NCBI GenBank assembly: GCA_017616915.1
Contig: JAFZXF010000108.1
Location: 1 to 37,578, forward strand
Source of the DNA: Bacteroidaceae bacterium
Lineage (GTDB): Bacteria > Bacteroidota > Bacteroidia > Bacteroidales > Bacteroidaceae
Reading direction: 5' to 3'
DNA length: 37,578 nucleotides
The notes under the pieces were generated by a model. The model was not told where the DNA came from. It did no database searches and saw nothing but the letters and a program-made list of their open reading frames with translations. A program made the position numbers and the translations under genes. Positions 7,051 through 14,722 of this stretch are shown piece by piece. Position 1 is the first letter of the stretch; each line of letters starts with the position of its first letter.

Positions 7051-8415
7051 ATGAGCGAAAAGACTAAACGCTTCTTCTTGCCCGAGAGCGAGATCCCAAC
7101 GCAGTGGTACAACATCCAGGCTGATATGGTCACCAAGCCACAGCCCATGCTTCACCCCGCTACCAAGCAGCCACTGAAGGCCGAAGACCTCTTCCCCATC
7201 TTTGCCGAAGAGCTGTGCCGACAGGAATTGAACCAGACCGACCCGTGGATTGACATCCCCGAGGAGGTGAGAGACAAGTACAAGTTCTACCGCTCCACAC
7301 CGCTGGTGAGAGCCTACGGACTGGAGGAGGCTCTCGGTACACCCGCACACATCTACTTCAAGAACGAGAGCGTGAGCCCCGTGGGCTCCCACAAACTCAA
7401 CTCGGCACTGGCACAGGCATACTACTGCCATAAGCAGGGCATCACCAACGTAACCACTGAGACCGGAGCCGGACAGTGGGGTGCAGCCCTCGCATATGCT
7501 GCCAAAGTGTTCGGACTCGAGGCTGCCGTCTATCAGGTAAAGATTTCCTACGAACAGAAGCCCTATCGCCGCTCCATCATGCAGACCTACGGCGCTCAGG
7601 TAACTCCCTCGCCCTCAATGTCAACACGAGCAGGAAAGGATGTGCTCACTCGCGACCCCAACAATCAGGGATCGCTCGGCACAGCTATCTCGGAGGCTAT
7701 CGAACTGGCTGTCAACACGCCTAACTGTAAGTATGTGCTCGGCTCAGTGCTCAACCATGTAGCTCTGCACCAGACAGTTATCGGCCTTGAGGCCGAGAAG
7801 CAGATGGAGATGGCGGGCGAATACCCCGACACCGTGATTGCCTGCTTCGGCGGCGGTAGCAACTTCGGCGGTGTGGCCTTCCCCTTTATGCGCCATAAGA
7901 TTAAGGACGGCAAGCAGACACGCTTCATCGCAGCTGAGCCCGCCAGCTGTCCAAAGCTGACCAAGGGCGTGTTCCAGTATGACTTCGGCGACCTCTCAGG
8001 ACTCACTCCGCTACTGCCGATGTACACCCTGGGCCACAACTTCATGCCGGCCAACATCCACGCTGGAGGACTTCGCTATCACGGAGCAGGCATGATAATC
8101 TCGCAGCTGCTTAAGGACGGCTATATGGAGGCCGTAGATATCCAGCAGAGCGAATCATTCAAGGCCGGTCTGCTCTTCGCAAAGAGCGAGGGCATCATCC
8201 CCGCGCCAGAGTCGTGCCACGCAATCGCTGCCACCATCAACGAGGCTCTCAAGTGCAAGGAAGCAGGCGAACAAAAGGTTATTCTCTTCAACCTCTCCGG
8301 TCACGGACTTATCGATATGACTGCCTACGACCAGTATCTCAGCGGTTCGCTGCAGGACTTCGAACTGGACGCAGAGGAAGTTAAGAGATCGCTTGCAGAG
8401 ATCAAAAATCTGTAA
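7051..8415 (+). CDS. TrpB2-type tryptophan synthase beta chain
   Basis: This second beta-synthase homologue is 454 residues, longer than TrpB1 and typical of the TrpB2 (COG1350-like) group. The PLP lysine is K115 in SPVGSHKLNSALAQ, the ETGAGQWG motif and the GGGSNFGGVAF phosphate loop are present, and the N-terminal extension (about 1-80) is characteristic. In other organisms TrpB2 makes Trp from indole and serine (or phosphoserine) and usually does not couple tightly to TrpA. A role in indole salvage is inference. It lies 51 nt after trpA in the same direction and ends at a strong terminator, so it is probably the last gene of the attenuated operon. Confidence 0.9.
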   Translation: MSEKTKRFFLPESEIPTQWYNIQADMVTKPQPMLHPATKQPLKAEDLFPIFAEELCRQELNQTDPWIDIPEEVRDKYKFYRSTPLVRAYGLEEALGTPAHIYFKNESVSPVGSHKLNSALAQAYYCHKQGITNVTTETGAGQWGAALAYAAKVFGLEAAVYQVKISYEQKPYRRSIMQTYGAQVTPSPSMSTRAGKDVLTRDPNNQGSLGTAISEAIELAVNTPNCKYVLGSVLNHVALHQTVIGLEAEKQMEMAGEYPDTVIACFGGGSNFGGVAFPFMRHKIKDGKQTRFIAAEPASCPKLTKGVFQYDFGDLSGLTPLLPMYTLGHNFMPANIHAGGLRYHGAGMIISQLLKDGYMEAVDIQQSESFKAGLLFAKSEGIIPAPESCHAIAATINEALKCKEAGEQKVILFNLSGHGLIDMTAYDQYLSGSLQDFELDAEEVKRSLAEIKNL

Positions 8416-8443
8416 ACCAAGATGGATCTGTAAACCAACATGA
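8408..8443 (+). repeat. 18-bp tandem duplication at the trpB2 stop
   Basis: Two adjacent 18-bp copies begin ATCTGTAAACCAA and match at 16 of 18 positions. The first copy contains the TrpB2 stop codon. Confidence 0.7.
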
Positions 8444-8448
8444 TAAGT

Positions 8449-8483
8449 AGTTAGCAGGAAAATCCTGCTAACTGCTTCTTTTT
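8449..8483 (+). terminator. Rho-independent terminator of the trp operon
   Basis: An 11-bp perfect stem (AGTTAGCAGGA with TCCTGCTAACT, loop AAA) is followed by GCTTCTTTTT. It ends 2 nt before the comF ATG, so it also occupies the comF translation-initiation region. Confidence 0.9.
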
Positions 8484-8485
8484 CA

Positions 8486-9235
8486 ATGCTAACCGCCCTA
8501 ATTGATTTCATCTTTCCCCGCCATTGCCGAGTATGCGGCAAGCGCCTGACACCCACGGAGAAAAGTATCTGCGGGGGATGTCTAGTTGACCTCATCCTGT
8601 CGGAGTTTGCGGAAGGAGAGACTGGCAACCGACTGGAGCGCACCATGTGGAAACGGTTACCCATAGAGCGCGCCGCAGCCTTTATGATTTATGACCACGA
8701 GGACTCATACCGCAATCTGGTTCTAGACCTTAAATACCACAACCAACCAGCCATCGGTTATCACATCGGCCGCATCATGAGTCGCCAACTTGCTGACAAT
8801 CATTTCTTTGACGGCATAGACCTGATAGTGCCGGTACCTATTCCTCGCGACAAACTGCGAAAGCGCGGCTACAACCAGAGCGACCAGATAGCCTACGGAG
8901 TAAGCCAGATAACAGGCATACCCGTAAATTCAGGCATCATCAAGCGTAAACAATATAAAACCAGTCAGACGCAACTTACGCCAAATCAGCGCCAAGAAAA
9001 CGTGAAAGGGAGTTTTGAGCTAAAAGCGAAATACGTGAAGCCAAAGAATCCAAGTTGTGACCTCAGCGGAAAGCACATCCTCATAGTGGATGACGTAATC
9101 ACCACCACCGCAACAGTGCAGGAGTGTGGCAAGACGCTCAGTCAGATACCTGGCATTAAGCTATCGGTACTATCCCTTGCGGTAAGCAAGAACTATATTA
9201 CTAACGTCCGCAAGGCTAATCCCAGCGAAGAATAA
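8486..9235 (+). CDS. comF: ComF-family phosphoribosyltransferase-like protein
   Basis: The 249-residue protein has the ComF layout. An N-terminal zinc-ribbon has cysteines C14, C17, C29 and C32 (CRVCGK and CGGC), then a variable region, then a type I PRTase domain with ILIVDDVITTTATVQECG near residues 198-215 and the GYNQSDQIA segment. ComF proteins work in DNA uptake and, in some bacteria, in recombination and DNA processing; the role here is not known. It starts immediately after the trp terminator and I see no promoter of its own in that gap, so transcription may begin inside trpB2 or come from read-through. Confidence 0.93.
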   Translation: MLTALIDFIFPRHCRVCGKRLTPTEKSICGGCLVDLILSEFAEGETGNRLERTMWKRLPIERAAAFMIYDHEDSYRNLVLDLKYHNQPAIGYHIGRIMSRQLADNHFFDGIDLIVPVPIPRDKLRKRGYNQSDQIAYGVSQITGIPVNSGIIKRKQYKTSQTQLTPNQRQENVKGSFELKAKYVKPKNPSCDLSGKHILIVDDVITTTATVQECGKTLSQIPGIKLSVLSLAVSKNYITNVRKANPSEE

Positions 9236-9317
9236 GTTTTTTTACCCACCATACTTCGACGAATAGAGTATTTTACCCATCACGAATCGAAGGATAAAGA
9301 GAAAACGCTCAGCTTAA
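9236..9317. other. Convergent intergenic region between comF and the XRE regulator
   Basis: There are two roughly similar 30-bp blocks beginning TTTTACCCACCA and TTTTACCCATCA, with CTTCG/CGAAG pairs between them. No clear terminator hairpin with a T-tract is seen on either strand. Confidence 0.4.
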
Positions 9318-9833
9318 TTATTTGGACGGAATGAAGCTTTCATAGGTTCCGTCATCATAGAAAACGCGAATTTCCTTGACTTGTCGTAAAACTTTGTCAA
9401 ATTCTTTCGTTTGGAAATGAGCAGCATTTAGGGGTTGCTGAGACTCAACAACGCGACGAGCTCGGGGCTCTGGAACACGTCGGATGTTTTGGAATGGCAG
9501 TACATCCTCCATCTGAGAAGAGTCGTCGAAAAGGGAGCGATCTTCCTGGTCGGGAGTATCAAAAAGAGAGTTATTCTCCGATCCATTATCCAAAGATGGG
9601 GTAGAGGAGTTATCATCTTTCGGCTTGTCATACATATCACCCTCACCAAACATGAGCCAATTGACATTGATGTCGGGAAACGCCTTATGAATTCCAATGA
9701 CATAGTTGTTGGTCGGCTGGGTTCTTCCGGAATAGATACTCGAGAGTGAGCCGGGAGCAACTCCAATCTGTTTTGCAAAATCTTGTTGAGACATTTTTGT
9801 CATGTTTTGGATCTCTTTGATGCGGTCTTTCAT
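9318..9833 (-). CDS. XRE-family helix-turn-helix regulator
   Basis: The protein has 171 residues. Residues 1-70 form a Cro/CI-type HTH (MSQQDFAKQIGVAPGSLSSIYSGRTQPTNN is the helix-turn-helix core) followed by the conserved WLMFGEGDM ending seen in phage-repressor-like domains. The middle (about 75-125) is acidic and low in complexity, rich in S, D and N. The C-terminus (FDKVLRQVKEIRVFYDDGTYESFIPSK) is a short beta-rich segment. There is no S24 peptidase, so it is not a LexA-type cleavable repressor. Similar orphan regulators occur across Bacteroidales; its target is unknown. It has its own promoter. Confidence 0.88.
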   Translation of the reverse strand: MKDRIKEIQNMTKMSQQDFAKQIGVAPGSLSSIYSGRTQPTNNYVIGIHKAFPDINVNWLMFGEGDMYDKPKDDNSSTPSLDNGSENNSLFDTPDQEDRSLFDDSSQMEDVLPFQNIRRVPEPRARRVVESQQPLNAAHFQTKEFDKVLRQVKEIRVFYDDGTYESFIPSK

Positions 9834-9891
9834 AGCAGTAATTTTTGAGGCTCCTGAAAACGGGGCAATTTTGGGTATTTTTTTCGGTTTG

Positions 9892-9922
9892 CAAAGTTAA
9901 AACAAAGATTTGGAATATCAAA
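9892..9922 (-). promoter_or_regulatory. Promoter of the XRE regulator
   Basis: Read on the minus strand, TAACTTTG occupies 9899-9892 (-7) and TTTG occupies 9922-9919 (-33) with a 19-bp spacer. The start would be near 9886, about 50 nt before the ATG at 9833. Confidence 0.7.
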
Positions 9923-10547
9923 GTGATTTTGGTTTTAATTTCAAATCCGCAAGATTTCGATTTCCGTTTCATGATTCAAAAATTTAAACCGGTTTTTGCG
10001 TCGGAATATTGATTTGTAATTCGAAACTGCTCTACAAGTCATTTTATGCCAATAAAGCAGCAATTTAGCGTTATAAAATAACTAATTGATTTAAATTTCA
10101 TTATATTACGCGGAAGAGGGCATTTTAATCCTCTATTTTACGGTAAAGGTCTTTTAAGCATATGTAATTTAATGAAAAATGTCACAAATACGTGTACGGA
10201 ACTGATTACCAATCAATAATTGCAATAGATATCCGCTTTTAACATTCTGGTTTCAATTTGAAAATGTGAAAATTTTTAGTTTCAAATCGGAAATTTGGTT
10301 TTGCATATACCTTACGCTTTGTAAATCTAAAGGCACATTATTCCCTCCTTTCGTGGCGGAGTGTTTTGTTTTTGATTTCCGAATTTCTATTTGCGAATTG
10401 TTAAAAAATGTAACTCGCGAGAAATTTTCTTCTCAGACGCAATTTTTTCGAAATTTTGCAGCGTTTCCGCACAATCTGCGGAGCACAAAAATTCATTAAA
10501 ATCTCAGAGGCTGCAAAATGGGCTTTAGCGCCCTCCCCTACTACGAA
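9923..10547. other. Long AT-rich intergenic region without a convincing gene
   Basis: This gene-free stretch of more than 600 bp lies between the XRE regulator promoter and the holA terminator. It is AT-rich with several near-palindromic phrases (TTTGAAA/TTTCAAA, TTTCCG/CGGAAA). One open frame at 10266-10499 has phenylalanine-rich, gene-unlike composition and I do not call it. No tRNA, promoter pair or mobile-element end was recognised. Confidence 0.5.
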
Positions 10548-10606
10548 AAACGCAAAAAAATCGTGTCGGTGAGTTTCTGTAATCCAGAAAAAAACGACAC
10601 GATTTT
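10548..10606 (-). terminator. Terminator downstream of holA
   Basis: The perfect 12-bp arms AAAATCGTGTCG (10556-10567) and CGACACGATTTT (10595-10606) enclose an inner TTTCTG/CAGAAA hairpin. On the minus strand the structure ends in seven T residues, as expected for termination of holA transcription. Confidence 0.8.
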
Positions 10607-10638
10607 GTCTCAAAAAACGATATTCGGCGCTGTTTTTT

Positions 10639-11652
10639 TTAGTGCAGAATAAAAAAAACAAGCTGTTTTAAAAGGTCCCCATTCGACACTTTTGAGCCTC
10701 CGAAGCCTTTAGATTTTTCATCCGTATCTCGGATGACCGACAAAATTGAGAGAACCTTCGCAGCGGAGTAATTTCTCATCGCCGGGAAAATGTTGCGCTC
10801 AACCTGCCACTCCTGGATGCCCAAATATTGAGCTACGGAACTCTTGTCTTTTCCGGGAGAATAGTAGGCGATCATCAGTTGTGAGAAAAATCTGAAGAGG
10901 GAAGGAAGCACCACTTGAATCGGATTCTGTTTTGGGTTGTCGTCAAAATATTTCGAAATCTGGAAAGCCCTGAACGAATCCTTAGCGATGAGAGCATTAA
11001 GAAATTCGAAGTTGTTGAAGTCCTTGCTTATGCCGATATGCTTCTCCACCAGTTCAGGAGTGATGGCTCTCACCTCCGGCGTGAGTGAATTAATCAGTTT
11101 GTTCATCTCTCCGTAGAGTCTGGTGAGATCGCTGCCGATGGAGTCAGCTATGAGAGTGACCGATTTATAGTCTACGGTATAGCCTTTTTGGCGGAAAAAC
11201 TCGGCGATGATACCGCTGAGCTGGCTTTCTTTCACCTTTTGCGACTCAAAGACGGTGCCTATACTTGCTGCACGGCTCATAAATTTCTTGCGACGGTCGA
11301 AAGTGCCGCTCTTATTGATGAGCACGAGCACCGTGGAAGGCTGCGGATTCTGCAGATACACCGTCAGGTCCTCAATATCCTTGAGTTCGTTGGCGTTTTT
11401 CACCATCACCACCATTCTTGAGCCCATTGGGAAGCTGCGCGCGCTGTTTATGACGGCGTTTGCGGTAGTATCGGCACCATAAAAAGTGGTAAGGCAGAAG
11501 TCGCGCTCCTCCTTCGGCAGGGCATTCTCGAGTATTGCCTCTGCTATGCGGTCGATGTAGTAAGGCTCAGCGCCCATAAGCACATATATGGGCTTGAAAT
11601 CACGGGATTTCACCTCCCGCATAATCTCTTCGTAGGTTATTTCTTTGGCCAT
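10639..11652 (-). CDS. holA: DNA polymerase III delta subunit
   Basis: HolA is the clamp-loader subunit that opens the beta sliding clamp. The start is taken at 11652 (MAKEITYEEIMREVKSR), giving 337 residues, the usual size. A longer open frame upstream would overlap the divergent gene and is rejected. Family features are the N-terminal FKPIYVLMGAEPYYIDRIAEAI, the AAA-like core with VMVKNANELKD and LVLINKSGTFDRRKKF, and the C-terminal collar domain (FQISKYFDDNPKQNPIQVVLPSLFRFFSQLM and beyond). It is divergent from the HsdR-N-like gene with only about 60 bp between them, an arrangement I believe is common in Bacteroidota. Confidence 0.93.
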   Translation of the reverse strand: MAKEITYEEIMREVKSRDFKPIYVLMGAEPYYIDRIAEAILENALPKEERDFCLTTFYGADTTANAVINSARSFPMGSRMVVMVKNANELKDIEDLTVYLQNPQPSTVLVLINKSGTFDRRKKFMSRAASIGTVFESQKVKESQLSGIIAEFFRQKGYTVDYKSVTLIADSIGSDLTRLYGEMNKLINSLTPEVRAITPELVEKHIGISKDFNNFEFLNALIAKDSFRAFQISKYFDDNPKQNPIQVVLPSLFRFFSQLMIAYYSPGKDKSSVAQYLGIQEWQVERNIFPAMRNYSAAKVLSILSVIRDTDEKSKGFGGSKVSNGDLLKQLVFFILH

Positions 11653-11713
11653 TTCGATTTTAATTGCTATCTTCGCAGCAGATTTTCGGTTTAATGATTT
11701 GCAAAAATACAAA

Positions 11714-12169
11714 ATGTTTTCCTTAAATCTGCCATCTATAGAGGCAAATATTAAAAAAGAGGGCGAAAAAACCTTAATTTTCGACTCTTTGCGCAAGAGA
11801 TTCGTCGCTTTGACCCCCGAAGAGTGGGTTAGGCAGCACTTTGTCAACTACCTTTCCGGCCATAAGGGCTACCCCACCTCGCTGATGGCCAACGAGATTA
11901 GTATTACCCTCAACGGGATGGTCCGCCGCTGCGATACGGTGGTCTATAACCGCTCCCTTGAGCCCCTCGTGATTATTGAGTACAAGGCACCCACTATCGA
12001 CATCAGCCAGAACACCTTCGGTCAGGCTATGGCTTACAATCGCGTCTTGCGCGTACCTTATATAATAATAAGTAATGGCCTAAAGCACTACTGCTGCCAC
12101 CTCGACTACACCGAAATGAAGGCAGAGTTTCTCGCCGACATCCCTCCCTATCCCGACCTTCAGCCGTGA
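11714..12169 (+). CDS. HsdR N-terminal-domain protein (PD-(D/E)xK fold)
   Basis: The protein is 151 residues from MFSLNLPSIEANIKKEGEKTLIFD; an earlier open extension is rejected because it lies over the holA start. The sequence RRCDTVVYNRSLEPLVIIEYKAP carries the D...ExK signature of a PD-(D/E)xK nuclease fold as in the N-terminus of type I restriction R subunits. No helicase, specificity or methylase gene is nearby, so this is not a restriction system. Single-domain versions are widespread in Bacteroidota and of unknown function. A DNA-repair or housekeeping role next to holA is only an inference from location. Confidence 0.85.
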   Translation: MFSLNLPSIEANIKKEGEKTLIFDSLRKRFVALTPEEWVRQHFVNYLSGHKGYPTSLMANEISITLNGMVRRCDTVVYNRSLEPLVIIEYKAPTIDISQNTFGQAMAYNRVLRVPYIIISNGLKHYCCHLDYTEMKAEFLADIPPYPDLQP

Positions 12170-12250
12170 AGAAGGTATCGCATGTGGAACCTAGATCTTT
12201 ACGAGTCAACTTTTTCTGGGGAAGAACACTCAGTTCTCAAATATTTTTAC

Positions 12251-12258
12251 TACCTTTG
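12251..12258 (+). promoter_or_regulatory. -7 element of the pta-ackA promoter
   Basis: TACCTTTG matches TAnnTTTG and lies 27 bp before the pta ATG, giving a leader of roughly 20 nt. No good -33 element is seen. Confidence 0.65.
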
Positions 12259-12284
12259 CAACCCAAAACAAAATTAATACCATA

Positions 12285-13298
12285 ATGGACATCATCAAGA
12301 AGCTTATTGACCGCGCCAAGAAGAACAGGCAGCGTATCGTACTGCCCGAAGGCACAGAGGAGCGTACACTCCGTGCTGCCGACCGCGCTATAGCCAACCT
12401 GCTGGCAGACATCGTGCTGCTTGGCGAGGAGGAAGAAATCATGAATATGGCCCGCAAGCTGGACCTTCAGAACATCGCTCCCGAATACATCATCAACCCC
12501 CGCAAGGCTCCCGATCTGGAGCAGTTTGCAGAGACACTCGCCGAGCTGCGCAAGCGCAAGGGAATGACCCTTGAAGAGGCTCGCGAAAAGGTGAAAGACC
12601 CACTCTACTACGGCTGCATGATGATAAAGCTCGGCAAGGCCGACGGCCAACTGGCAGGAGCACGCAACTCCACCGGCAACGTGCTGCGACCCGCCCTGCA
12701 GATCATCAAGACAGCTCCGGGCATCAACTGCGTGAGCGGCGCTATGCTGCTGCTCACCAAGACCCCTCAATACGGCGAAGACGGTGTGCTGGTGATGGGC
12801 GATGTGGCTGTGACTCCCGTACCCGACGCTCAGCAACTGGCCGAGATTGCCGTCTGCACCGCTGGCACCGCTAAGGCTGTGGCCGGATTCAAGGAGCCGC
12901 GCGTGGCTATGCTCAGCTTCTCGAGCTACGGTTCCGCTAAGCATGAGGTGGTGGACAAGGTGATCGAAGCTACCGCTCTGGCCAAGCAGATGGCTCCCGA
13001 CCTCCAGGTGGACGGCGAGCTGCAGGCCGACTGCGCCATAGTGCCCACAGTGGCAAAGCTCAAAGCACCAGGCTCACACGTGGCCGGAAAGGCTAACGTG
13101 CTGATTGTGCCCAGTCTCGAGGTGGGCAACATTGCCTACAAACTGGTGCAGCGACTGGGCGAAGCTGAGGCCATCGGGCCTGTGCTGCAAGGCATCGCGC
13201 GACCCGTCAACGACCTCTCAAGAGGCTGCAACGTGGACGATATATACAAGATGATTGCAATAACCGCCAACCAGGCTATTGCGGCTAAACAAATATAG
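12285..13298 (+). CDS. pta: Phosphate acetyltransferase
   Basis: Pta interconverts acetyl-CoA and acetyl phosphate. The 337 residues are the short form, consisting of the catalytic domain alone with no DRTGG or N-terminal P-loop domain. Family segments include RIVLPEGTEERTLRAADRAI at the start, GARNSTGNVLRPALQIIK, VMGDVAVTPVPDAQQLAEIA, AMLSFSSYGSAKHEVVDKV and the C-terminal RPVNDLSRGCNVDDIYKM. It is followed by ackA after a 51-nt repeat-filled spacer; together they make ATP and acetate in fermentation. Confidence 0.97.
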   Translation: MDIIKKLIDRAKKNRQRIVLPEGTEERTLRAADRAIANLLADIVLLGEEEEIMNMARKLDLQNIAPEYIINPRKAPDLEQFAETLAELRKRKGMTLEEAREKVKDPLYYGCMMIKLGKADGQLAGARNSTGNVLRPALQIIKTAPGINCVSGAMLLLTKTPQYGEDGVLVMGDVAVTPVPDAQQLAEIAVCTAGTAKAVAGFKEPRVAMLSFSSYGSAKHEVVDKVIEATALAKQMAPDLQVDGELQADCAIVPTVAKLKAPGSHVAGKANVLIVPSLEVGNIAYKLVQRLGEAEAIGPVLQGIARPVNDLSRGCNVDDIYKMIAITANQAIAAKQI

Positions 13299-13302
13299 TT
13301 AT

Positions 13303-13344
13303 TTGACGATTTCACAATTTGACGATTTCACAATTCGACGATTA
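13303..13344 (+). repeat. GACGATTTCACAATTT array, pta-ackA spacer
   Basis: Three units related to TTTGACGATTTCACAA run from just after the pta stop to a few bases before the ackA ATG at 13350. The phrase ACGATTTCACAATT recurs in the array after ackA. Confidence 0.8.
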
Positions 13345-13349
13345 TAAAA

Positions 13350-14537
13350 ATGAAAATACTAGTACTTAACTGCGGAAGCTCATCCATCAAGTATAAACTC
13401 TACAACATGGATGACAAGAGTGTGATAGCTGCCGGCGGCATCGAAAAGGTGGGTCTCGCCGACTCGTTCCTCAAAATCAAAGCTCCGGTGGCAGAGACCA
13501 TCACTACCCCTGTGCCGACCCACGATGTGGGTGTGGAGCTCATCTTCAATATACTTACCGACCCCGCCAAGGGCGTTATCAAGAGCCTCGCTGAGATTGA
13601 TGCCGTAGGTCACCGCATCGCTCACGGCGGCAAGTTCACCAAGAGCCTTGAGCTTACTCCCGAGGTGCTCAAGGAGTGGAAGCAGTATGAGGAGCTTGCT
13701 CCGCTACACAACCCCGCACACCTGAAGGGTATCAACGCCGTCAGCGCCCATCTCCCCAAGGTGAAGCAGGTGGGAGTGTTCGACACCTCTTTCCACCAGA
13801 CGATGCCCGACTACGCCTATCTCTACGCTCTGCCCTACCCACTCTATGAGAAGTACGGCATCCGCCGCTACGGCTTTCATGGTACCAGCCACCGCTATGT
13901 GCTGGCCCGCGCCGCTGAGATTTACGGTTTCCGCCCCGAGGAGAAAAACGTCATCACCTGCCACATAGGCAACGGCGCCTCCATCGCCGCCATCAAGCAG
14001 GGTCGCTGCGTAGACACCACTATGGGACTCACCCCGCTGGAGGGCCTCATCATGGGAACACGCACCGGCGATATGGATCCCTCGGCTGTGCTCTTCCTGC
14101 AGGATAAGCTGGGCCTCGACACCCACCAGACCTCCGACCTGCTCAACAAGCAGTCGGGCATGCTGGGCATCACCGAGCGCTTCTCAGATATGCGCGAGAT
14201 ACTCGGCGCTGCCGCCCAGGGCGACGAACGTTGCCGCCTCGCGGTCAACATGTATAACTACCGTATCCGCAAGTACGTATGCGCCTATGCCGGCATCATG
14301 GGCGGAGTGGACTATATCATCTTCACCGCCGGCGTGGGTGAGAACCAGTATGAGATACGCGGCGGCAGTATGGCCGGCCTCGAGCACATGGGCATCATCA
14401 TCGATCCCGCAGCCAACAAGGCCAACCGCAGTCAGGAGGGCACTATCTCTACTCCCGAGAGCCGCGTCACCGTGTGCGTCATACCTACCGACGAGGAGTT
14501 GCTCGTAGCCTCCGACACGATGGAAATTGCCAAATAA
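13350..14537 (+). CDS. ackA: Acetate kinase
   Basis: AckA turns acetyl phosphate and ADP into acetate and ATP. The 395 residues are typical. ASKHA-fold motifs are present: MKILVLNCGSSSIKYKLY at the N-terminus, GHRIAHGG, RRYGFHGTSHRYV, HIGNGASIAAI, GLTPLEGLIMGTRTGDMDP, and GGVDYIIFTAGVGEN in the second lobe. The gene is followed by a long ACGATTTC array and no separate terminator before the hairpin at 14651. Confidence 0.97.
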   Translation: MKILVLNCGSSSIKYKLYNMDDKSVIAAGGIEKVGLADSFLKIKAPVAETITTPVPTHDVGVELIFNILTDPAKGVIKSLAEIDAVGHRIAHGGKFTKSLELTPEVLKEWKQYEELAPLHNPAHLKGINAVSAHLPKVKQVGVFDTSFHQTMPDYAYLYALPYPLYEKYGIRRYGFHGTSHRYVLARAAEIYGFRPEEKNVITCHIGNGASIAAIKQGRCVDTTMGLTPLEGLIMGTRTGDMDPSAVLFLQDKLGLDTHQTSDLLNKQSGMLGITERFSDMREILGAAAQGDERCRLAVNMYNYRIRKYVCAYAGIMGGVDYIIFTAGVGENQYEIRGGSMAGLEHMGIIIDPAANKANRSQEGTISTPESRVTVCVIPTDEELLVASDTMEIAK

Positions 14538-14542
14538 ATAAA

Positions 14543-14637
14543 TTTCACGATTTCACGATTTCACGATTTCACGATTTTACGATTTTACGATTTCACAATT
14601 CAATTGTCAAATGATTAAATAGTTAAATTGTCAAATA
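14543..14637 (+). repeat. TTTCACGA tandem array plus the dispersed 31-bp repeat
   Basis: About five to six units of ATTTCACG or ATTTTACG follow the ackA stop. They run into ACAATTCAATT and then the 31-bp segment 14606-14636 that also lies before trpB (426-456, one mismatch). It is non-coding. Confidence 0.85.
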
Positions 14638-14650
14638 ACATAACTTTTAT

Positions 14651-14692
14651 AGGGAGAAAATTTGGCAGTTTGCCTTTTTCTCCCTATATTTG
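14651..14692 (+). promoter_or_regulatory. Promoter of the fasciclin gene inside a 10-bp inverted repeat
   Basis: TATATTTG at 14685-14692 is a good -7 element and TTTG at 14661-14664 a -33 element, with a 20-bp spacer. The perfect inverted repeat AGGGAGAAAA (14651-14660) and TTTTCTCCCT (14676-14685) brackets the -33 and abuts the -7. It may be an operator, or the terminator of ackA (stem with an inner GGCA/TGCC). Confidence 0.7.
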
Positions 14693-14722
14693 CACCCGAT
14701 AATCTATAATTCCACCAAAGCC

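Noticed and set aside
9318..9833. Prophage repressor marking a prophage
   Set aside because: No integrase, phage structural gene or attachment site is nearby, and flanking genes are housekeeping genes.
10266..10499. 77-codon open frame in the AT-rich gap before holA
   Set aside because: It is rich in F, C and K, has no recognisable motif or promoter, and the region looks non-coding.
11653..11847. N-terminal extension of HolA to 402 residues
   Set aside because: It would overlap the start of the divergent HsdR-N-like gene. MAKEITYEE at 11652 gives the normal length.
11714..12169. A type I restriction-modification system
   Set aside because: Only the N-terminal nuclease-fold domain of the R subunit is present, without translocase, methylase or specificity genes. 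Such single-domain genes are common housekeeping-region genes in Bacteroidota.
14543..14637. CRISPR array in the tandem repeats after ackA (also considered at 1626-1669 and 22545-22610)
   Set aside because: Units are 7-22 bp, contiguous and without unique spacers, and no cas genes are near.
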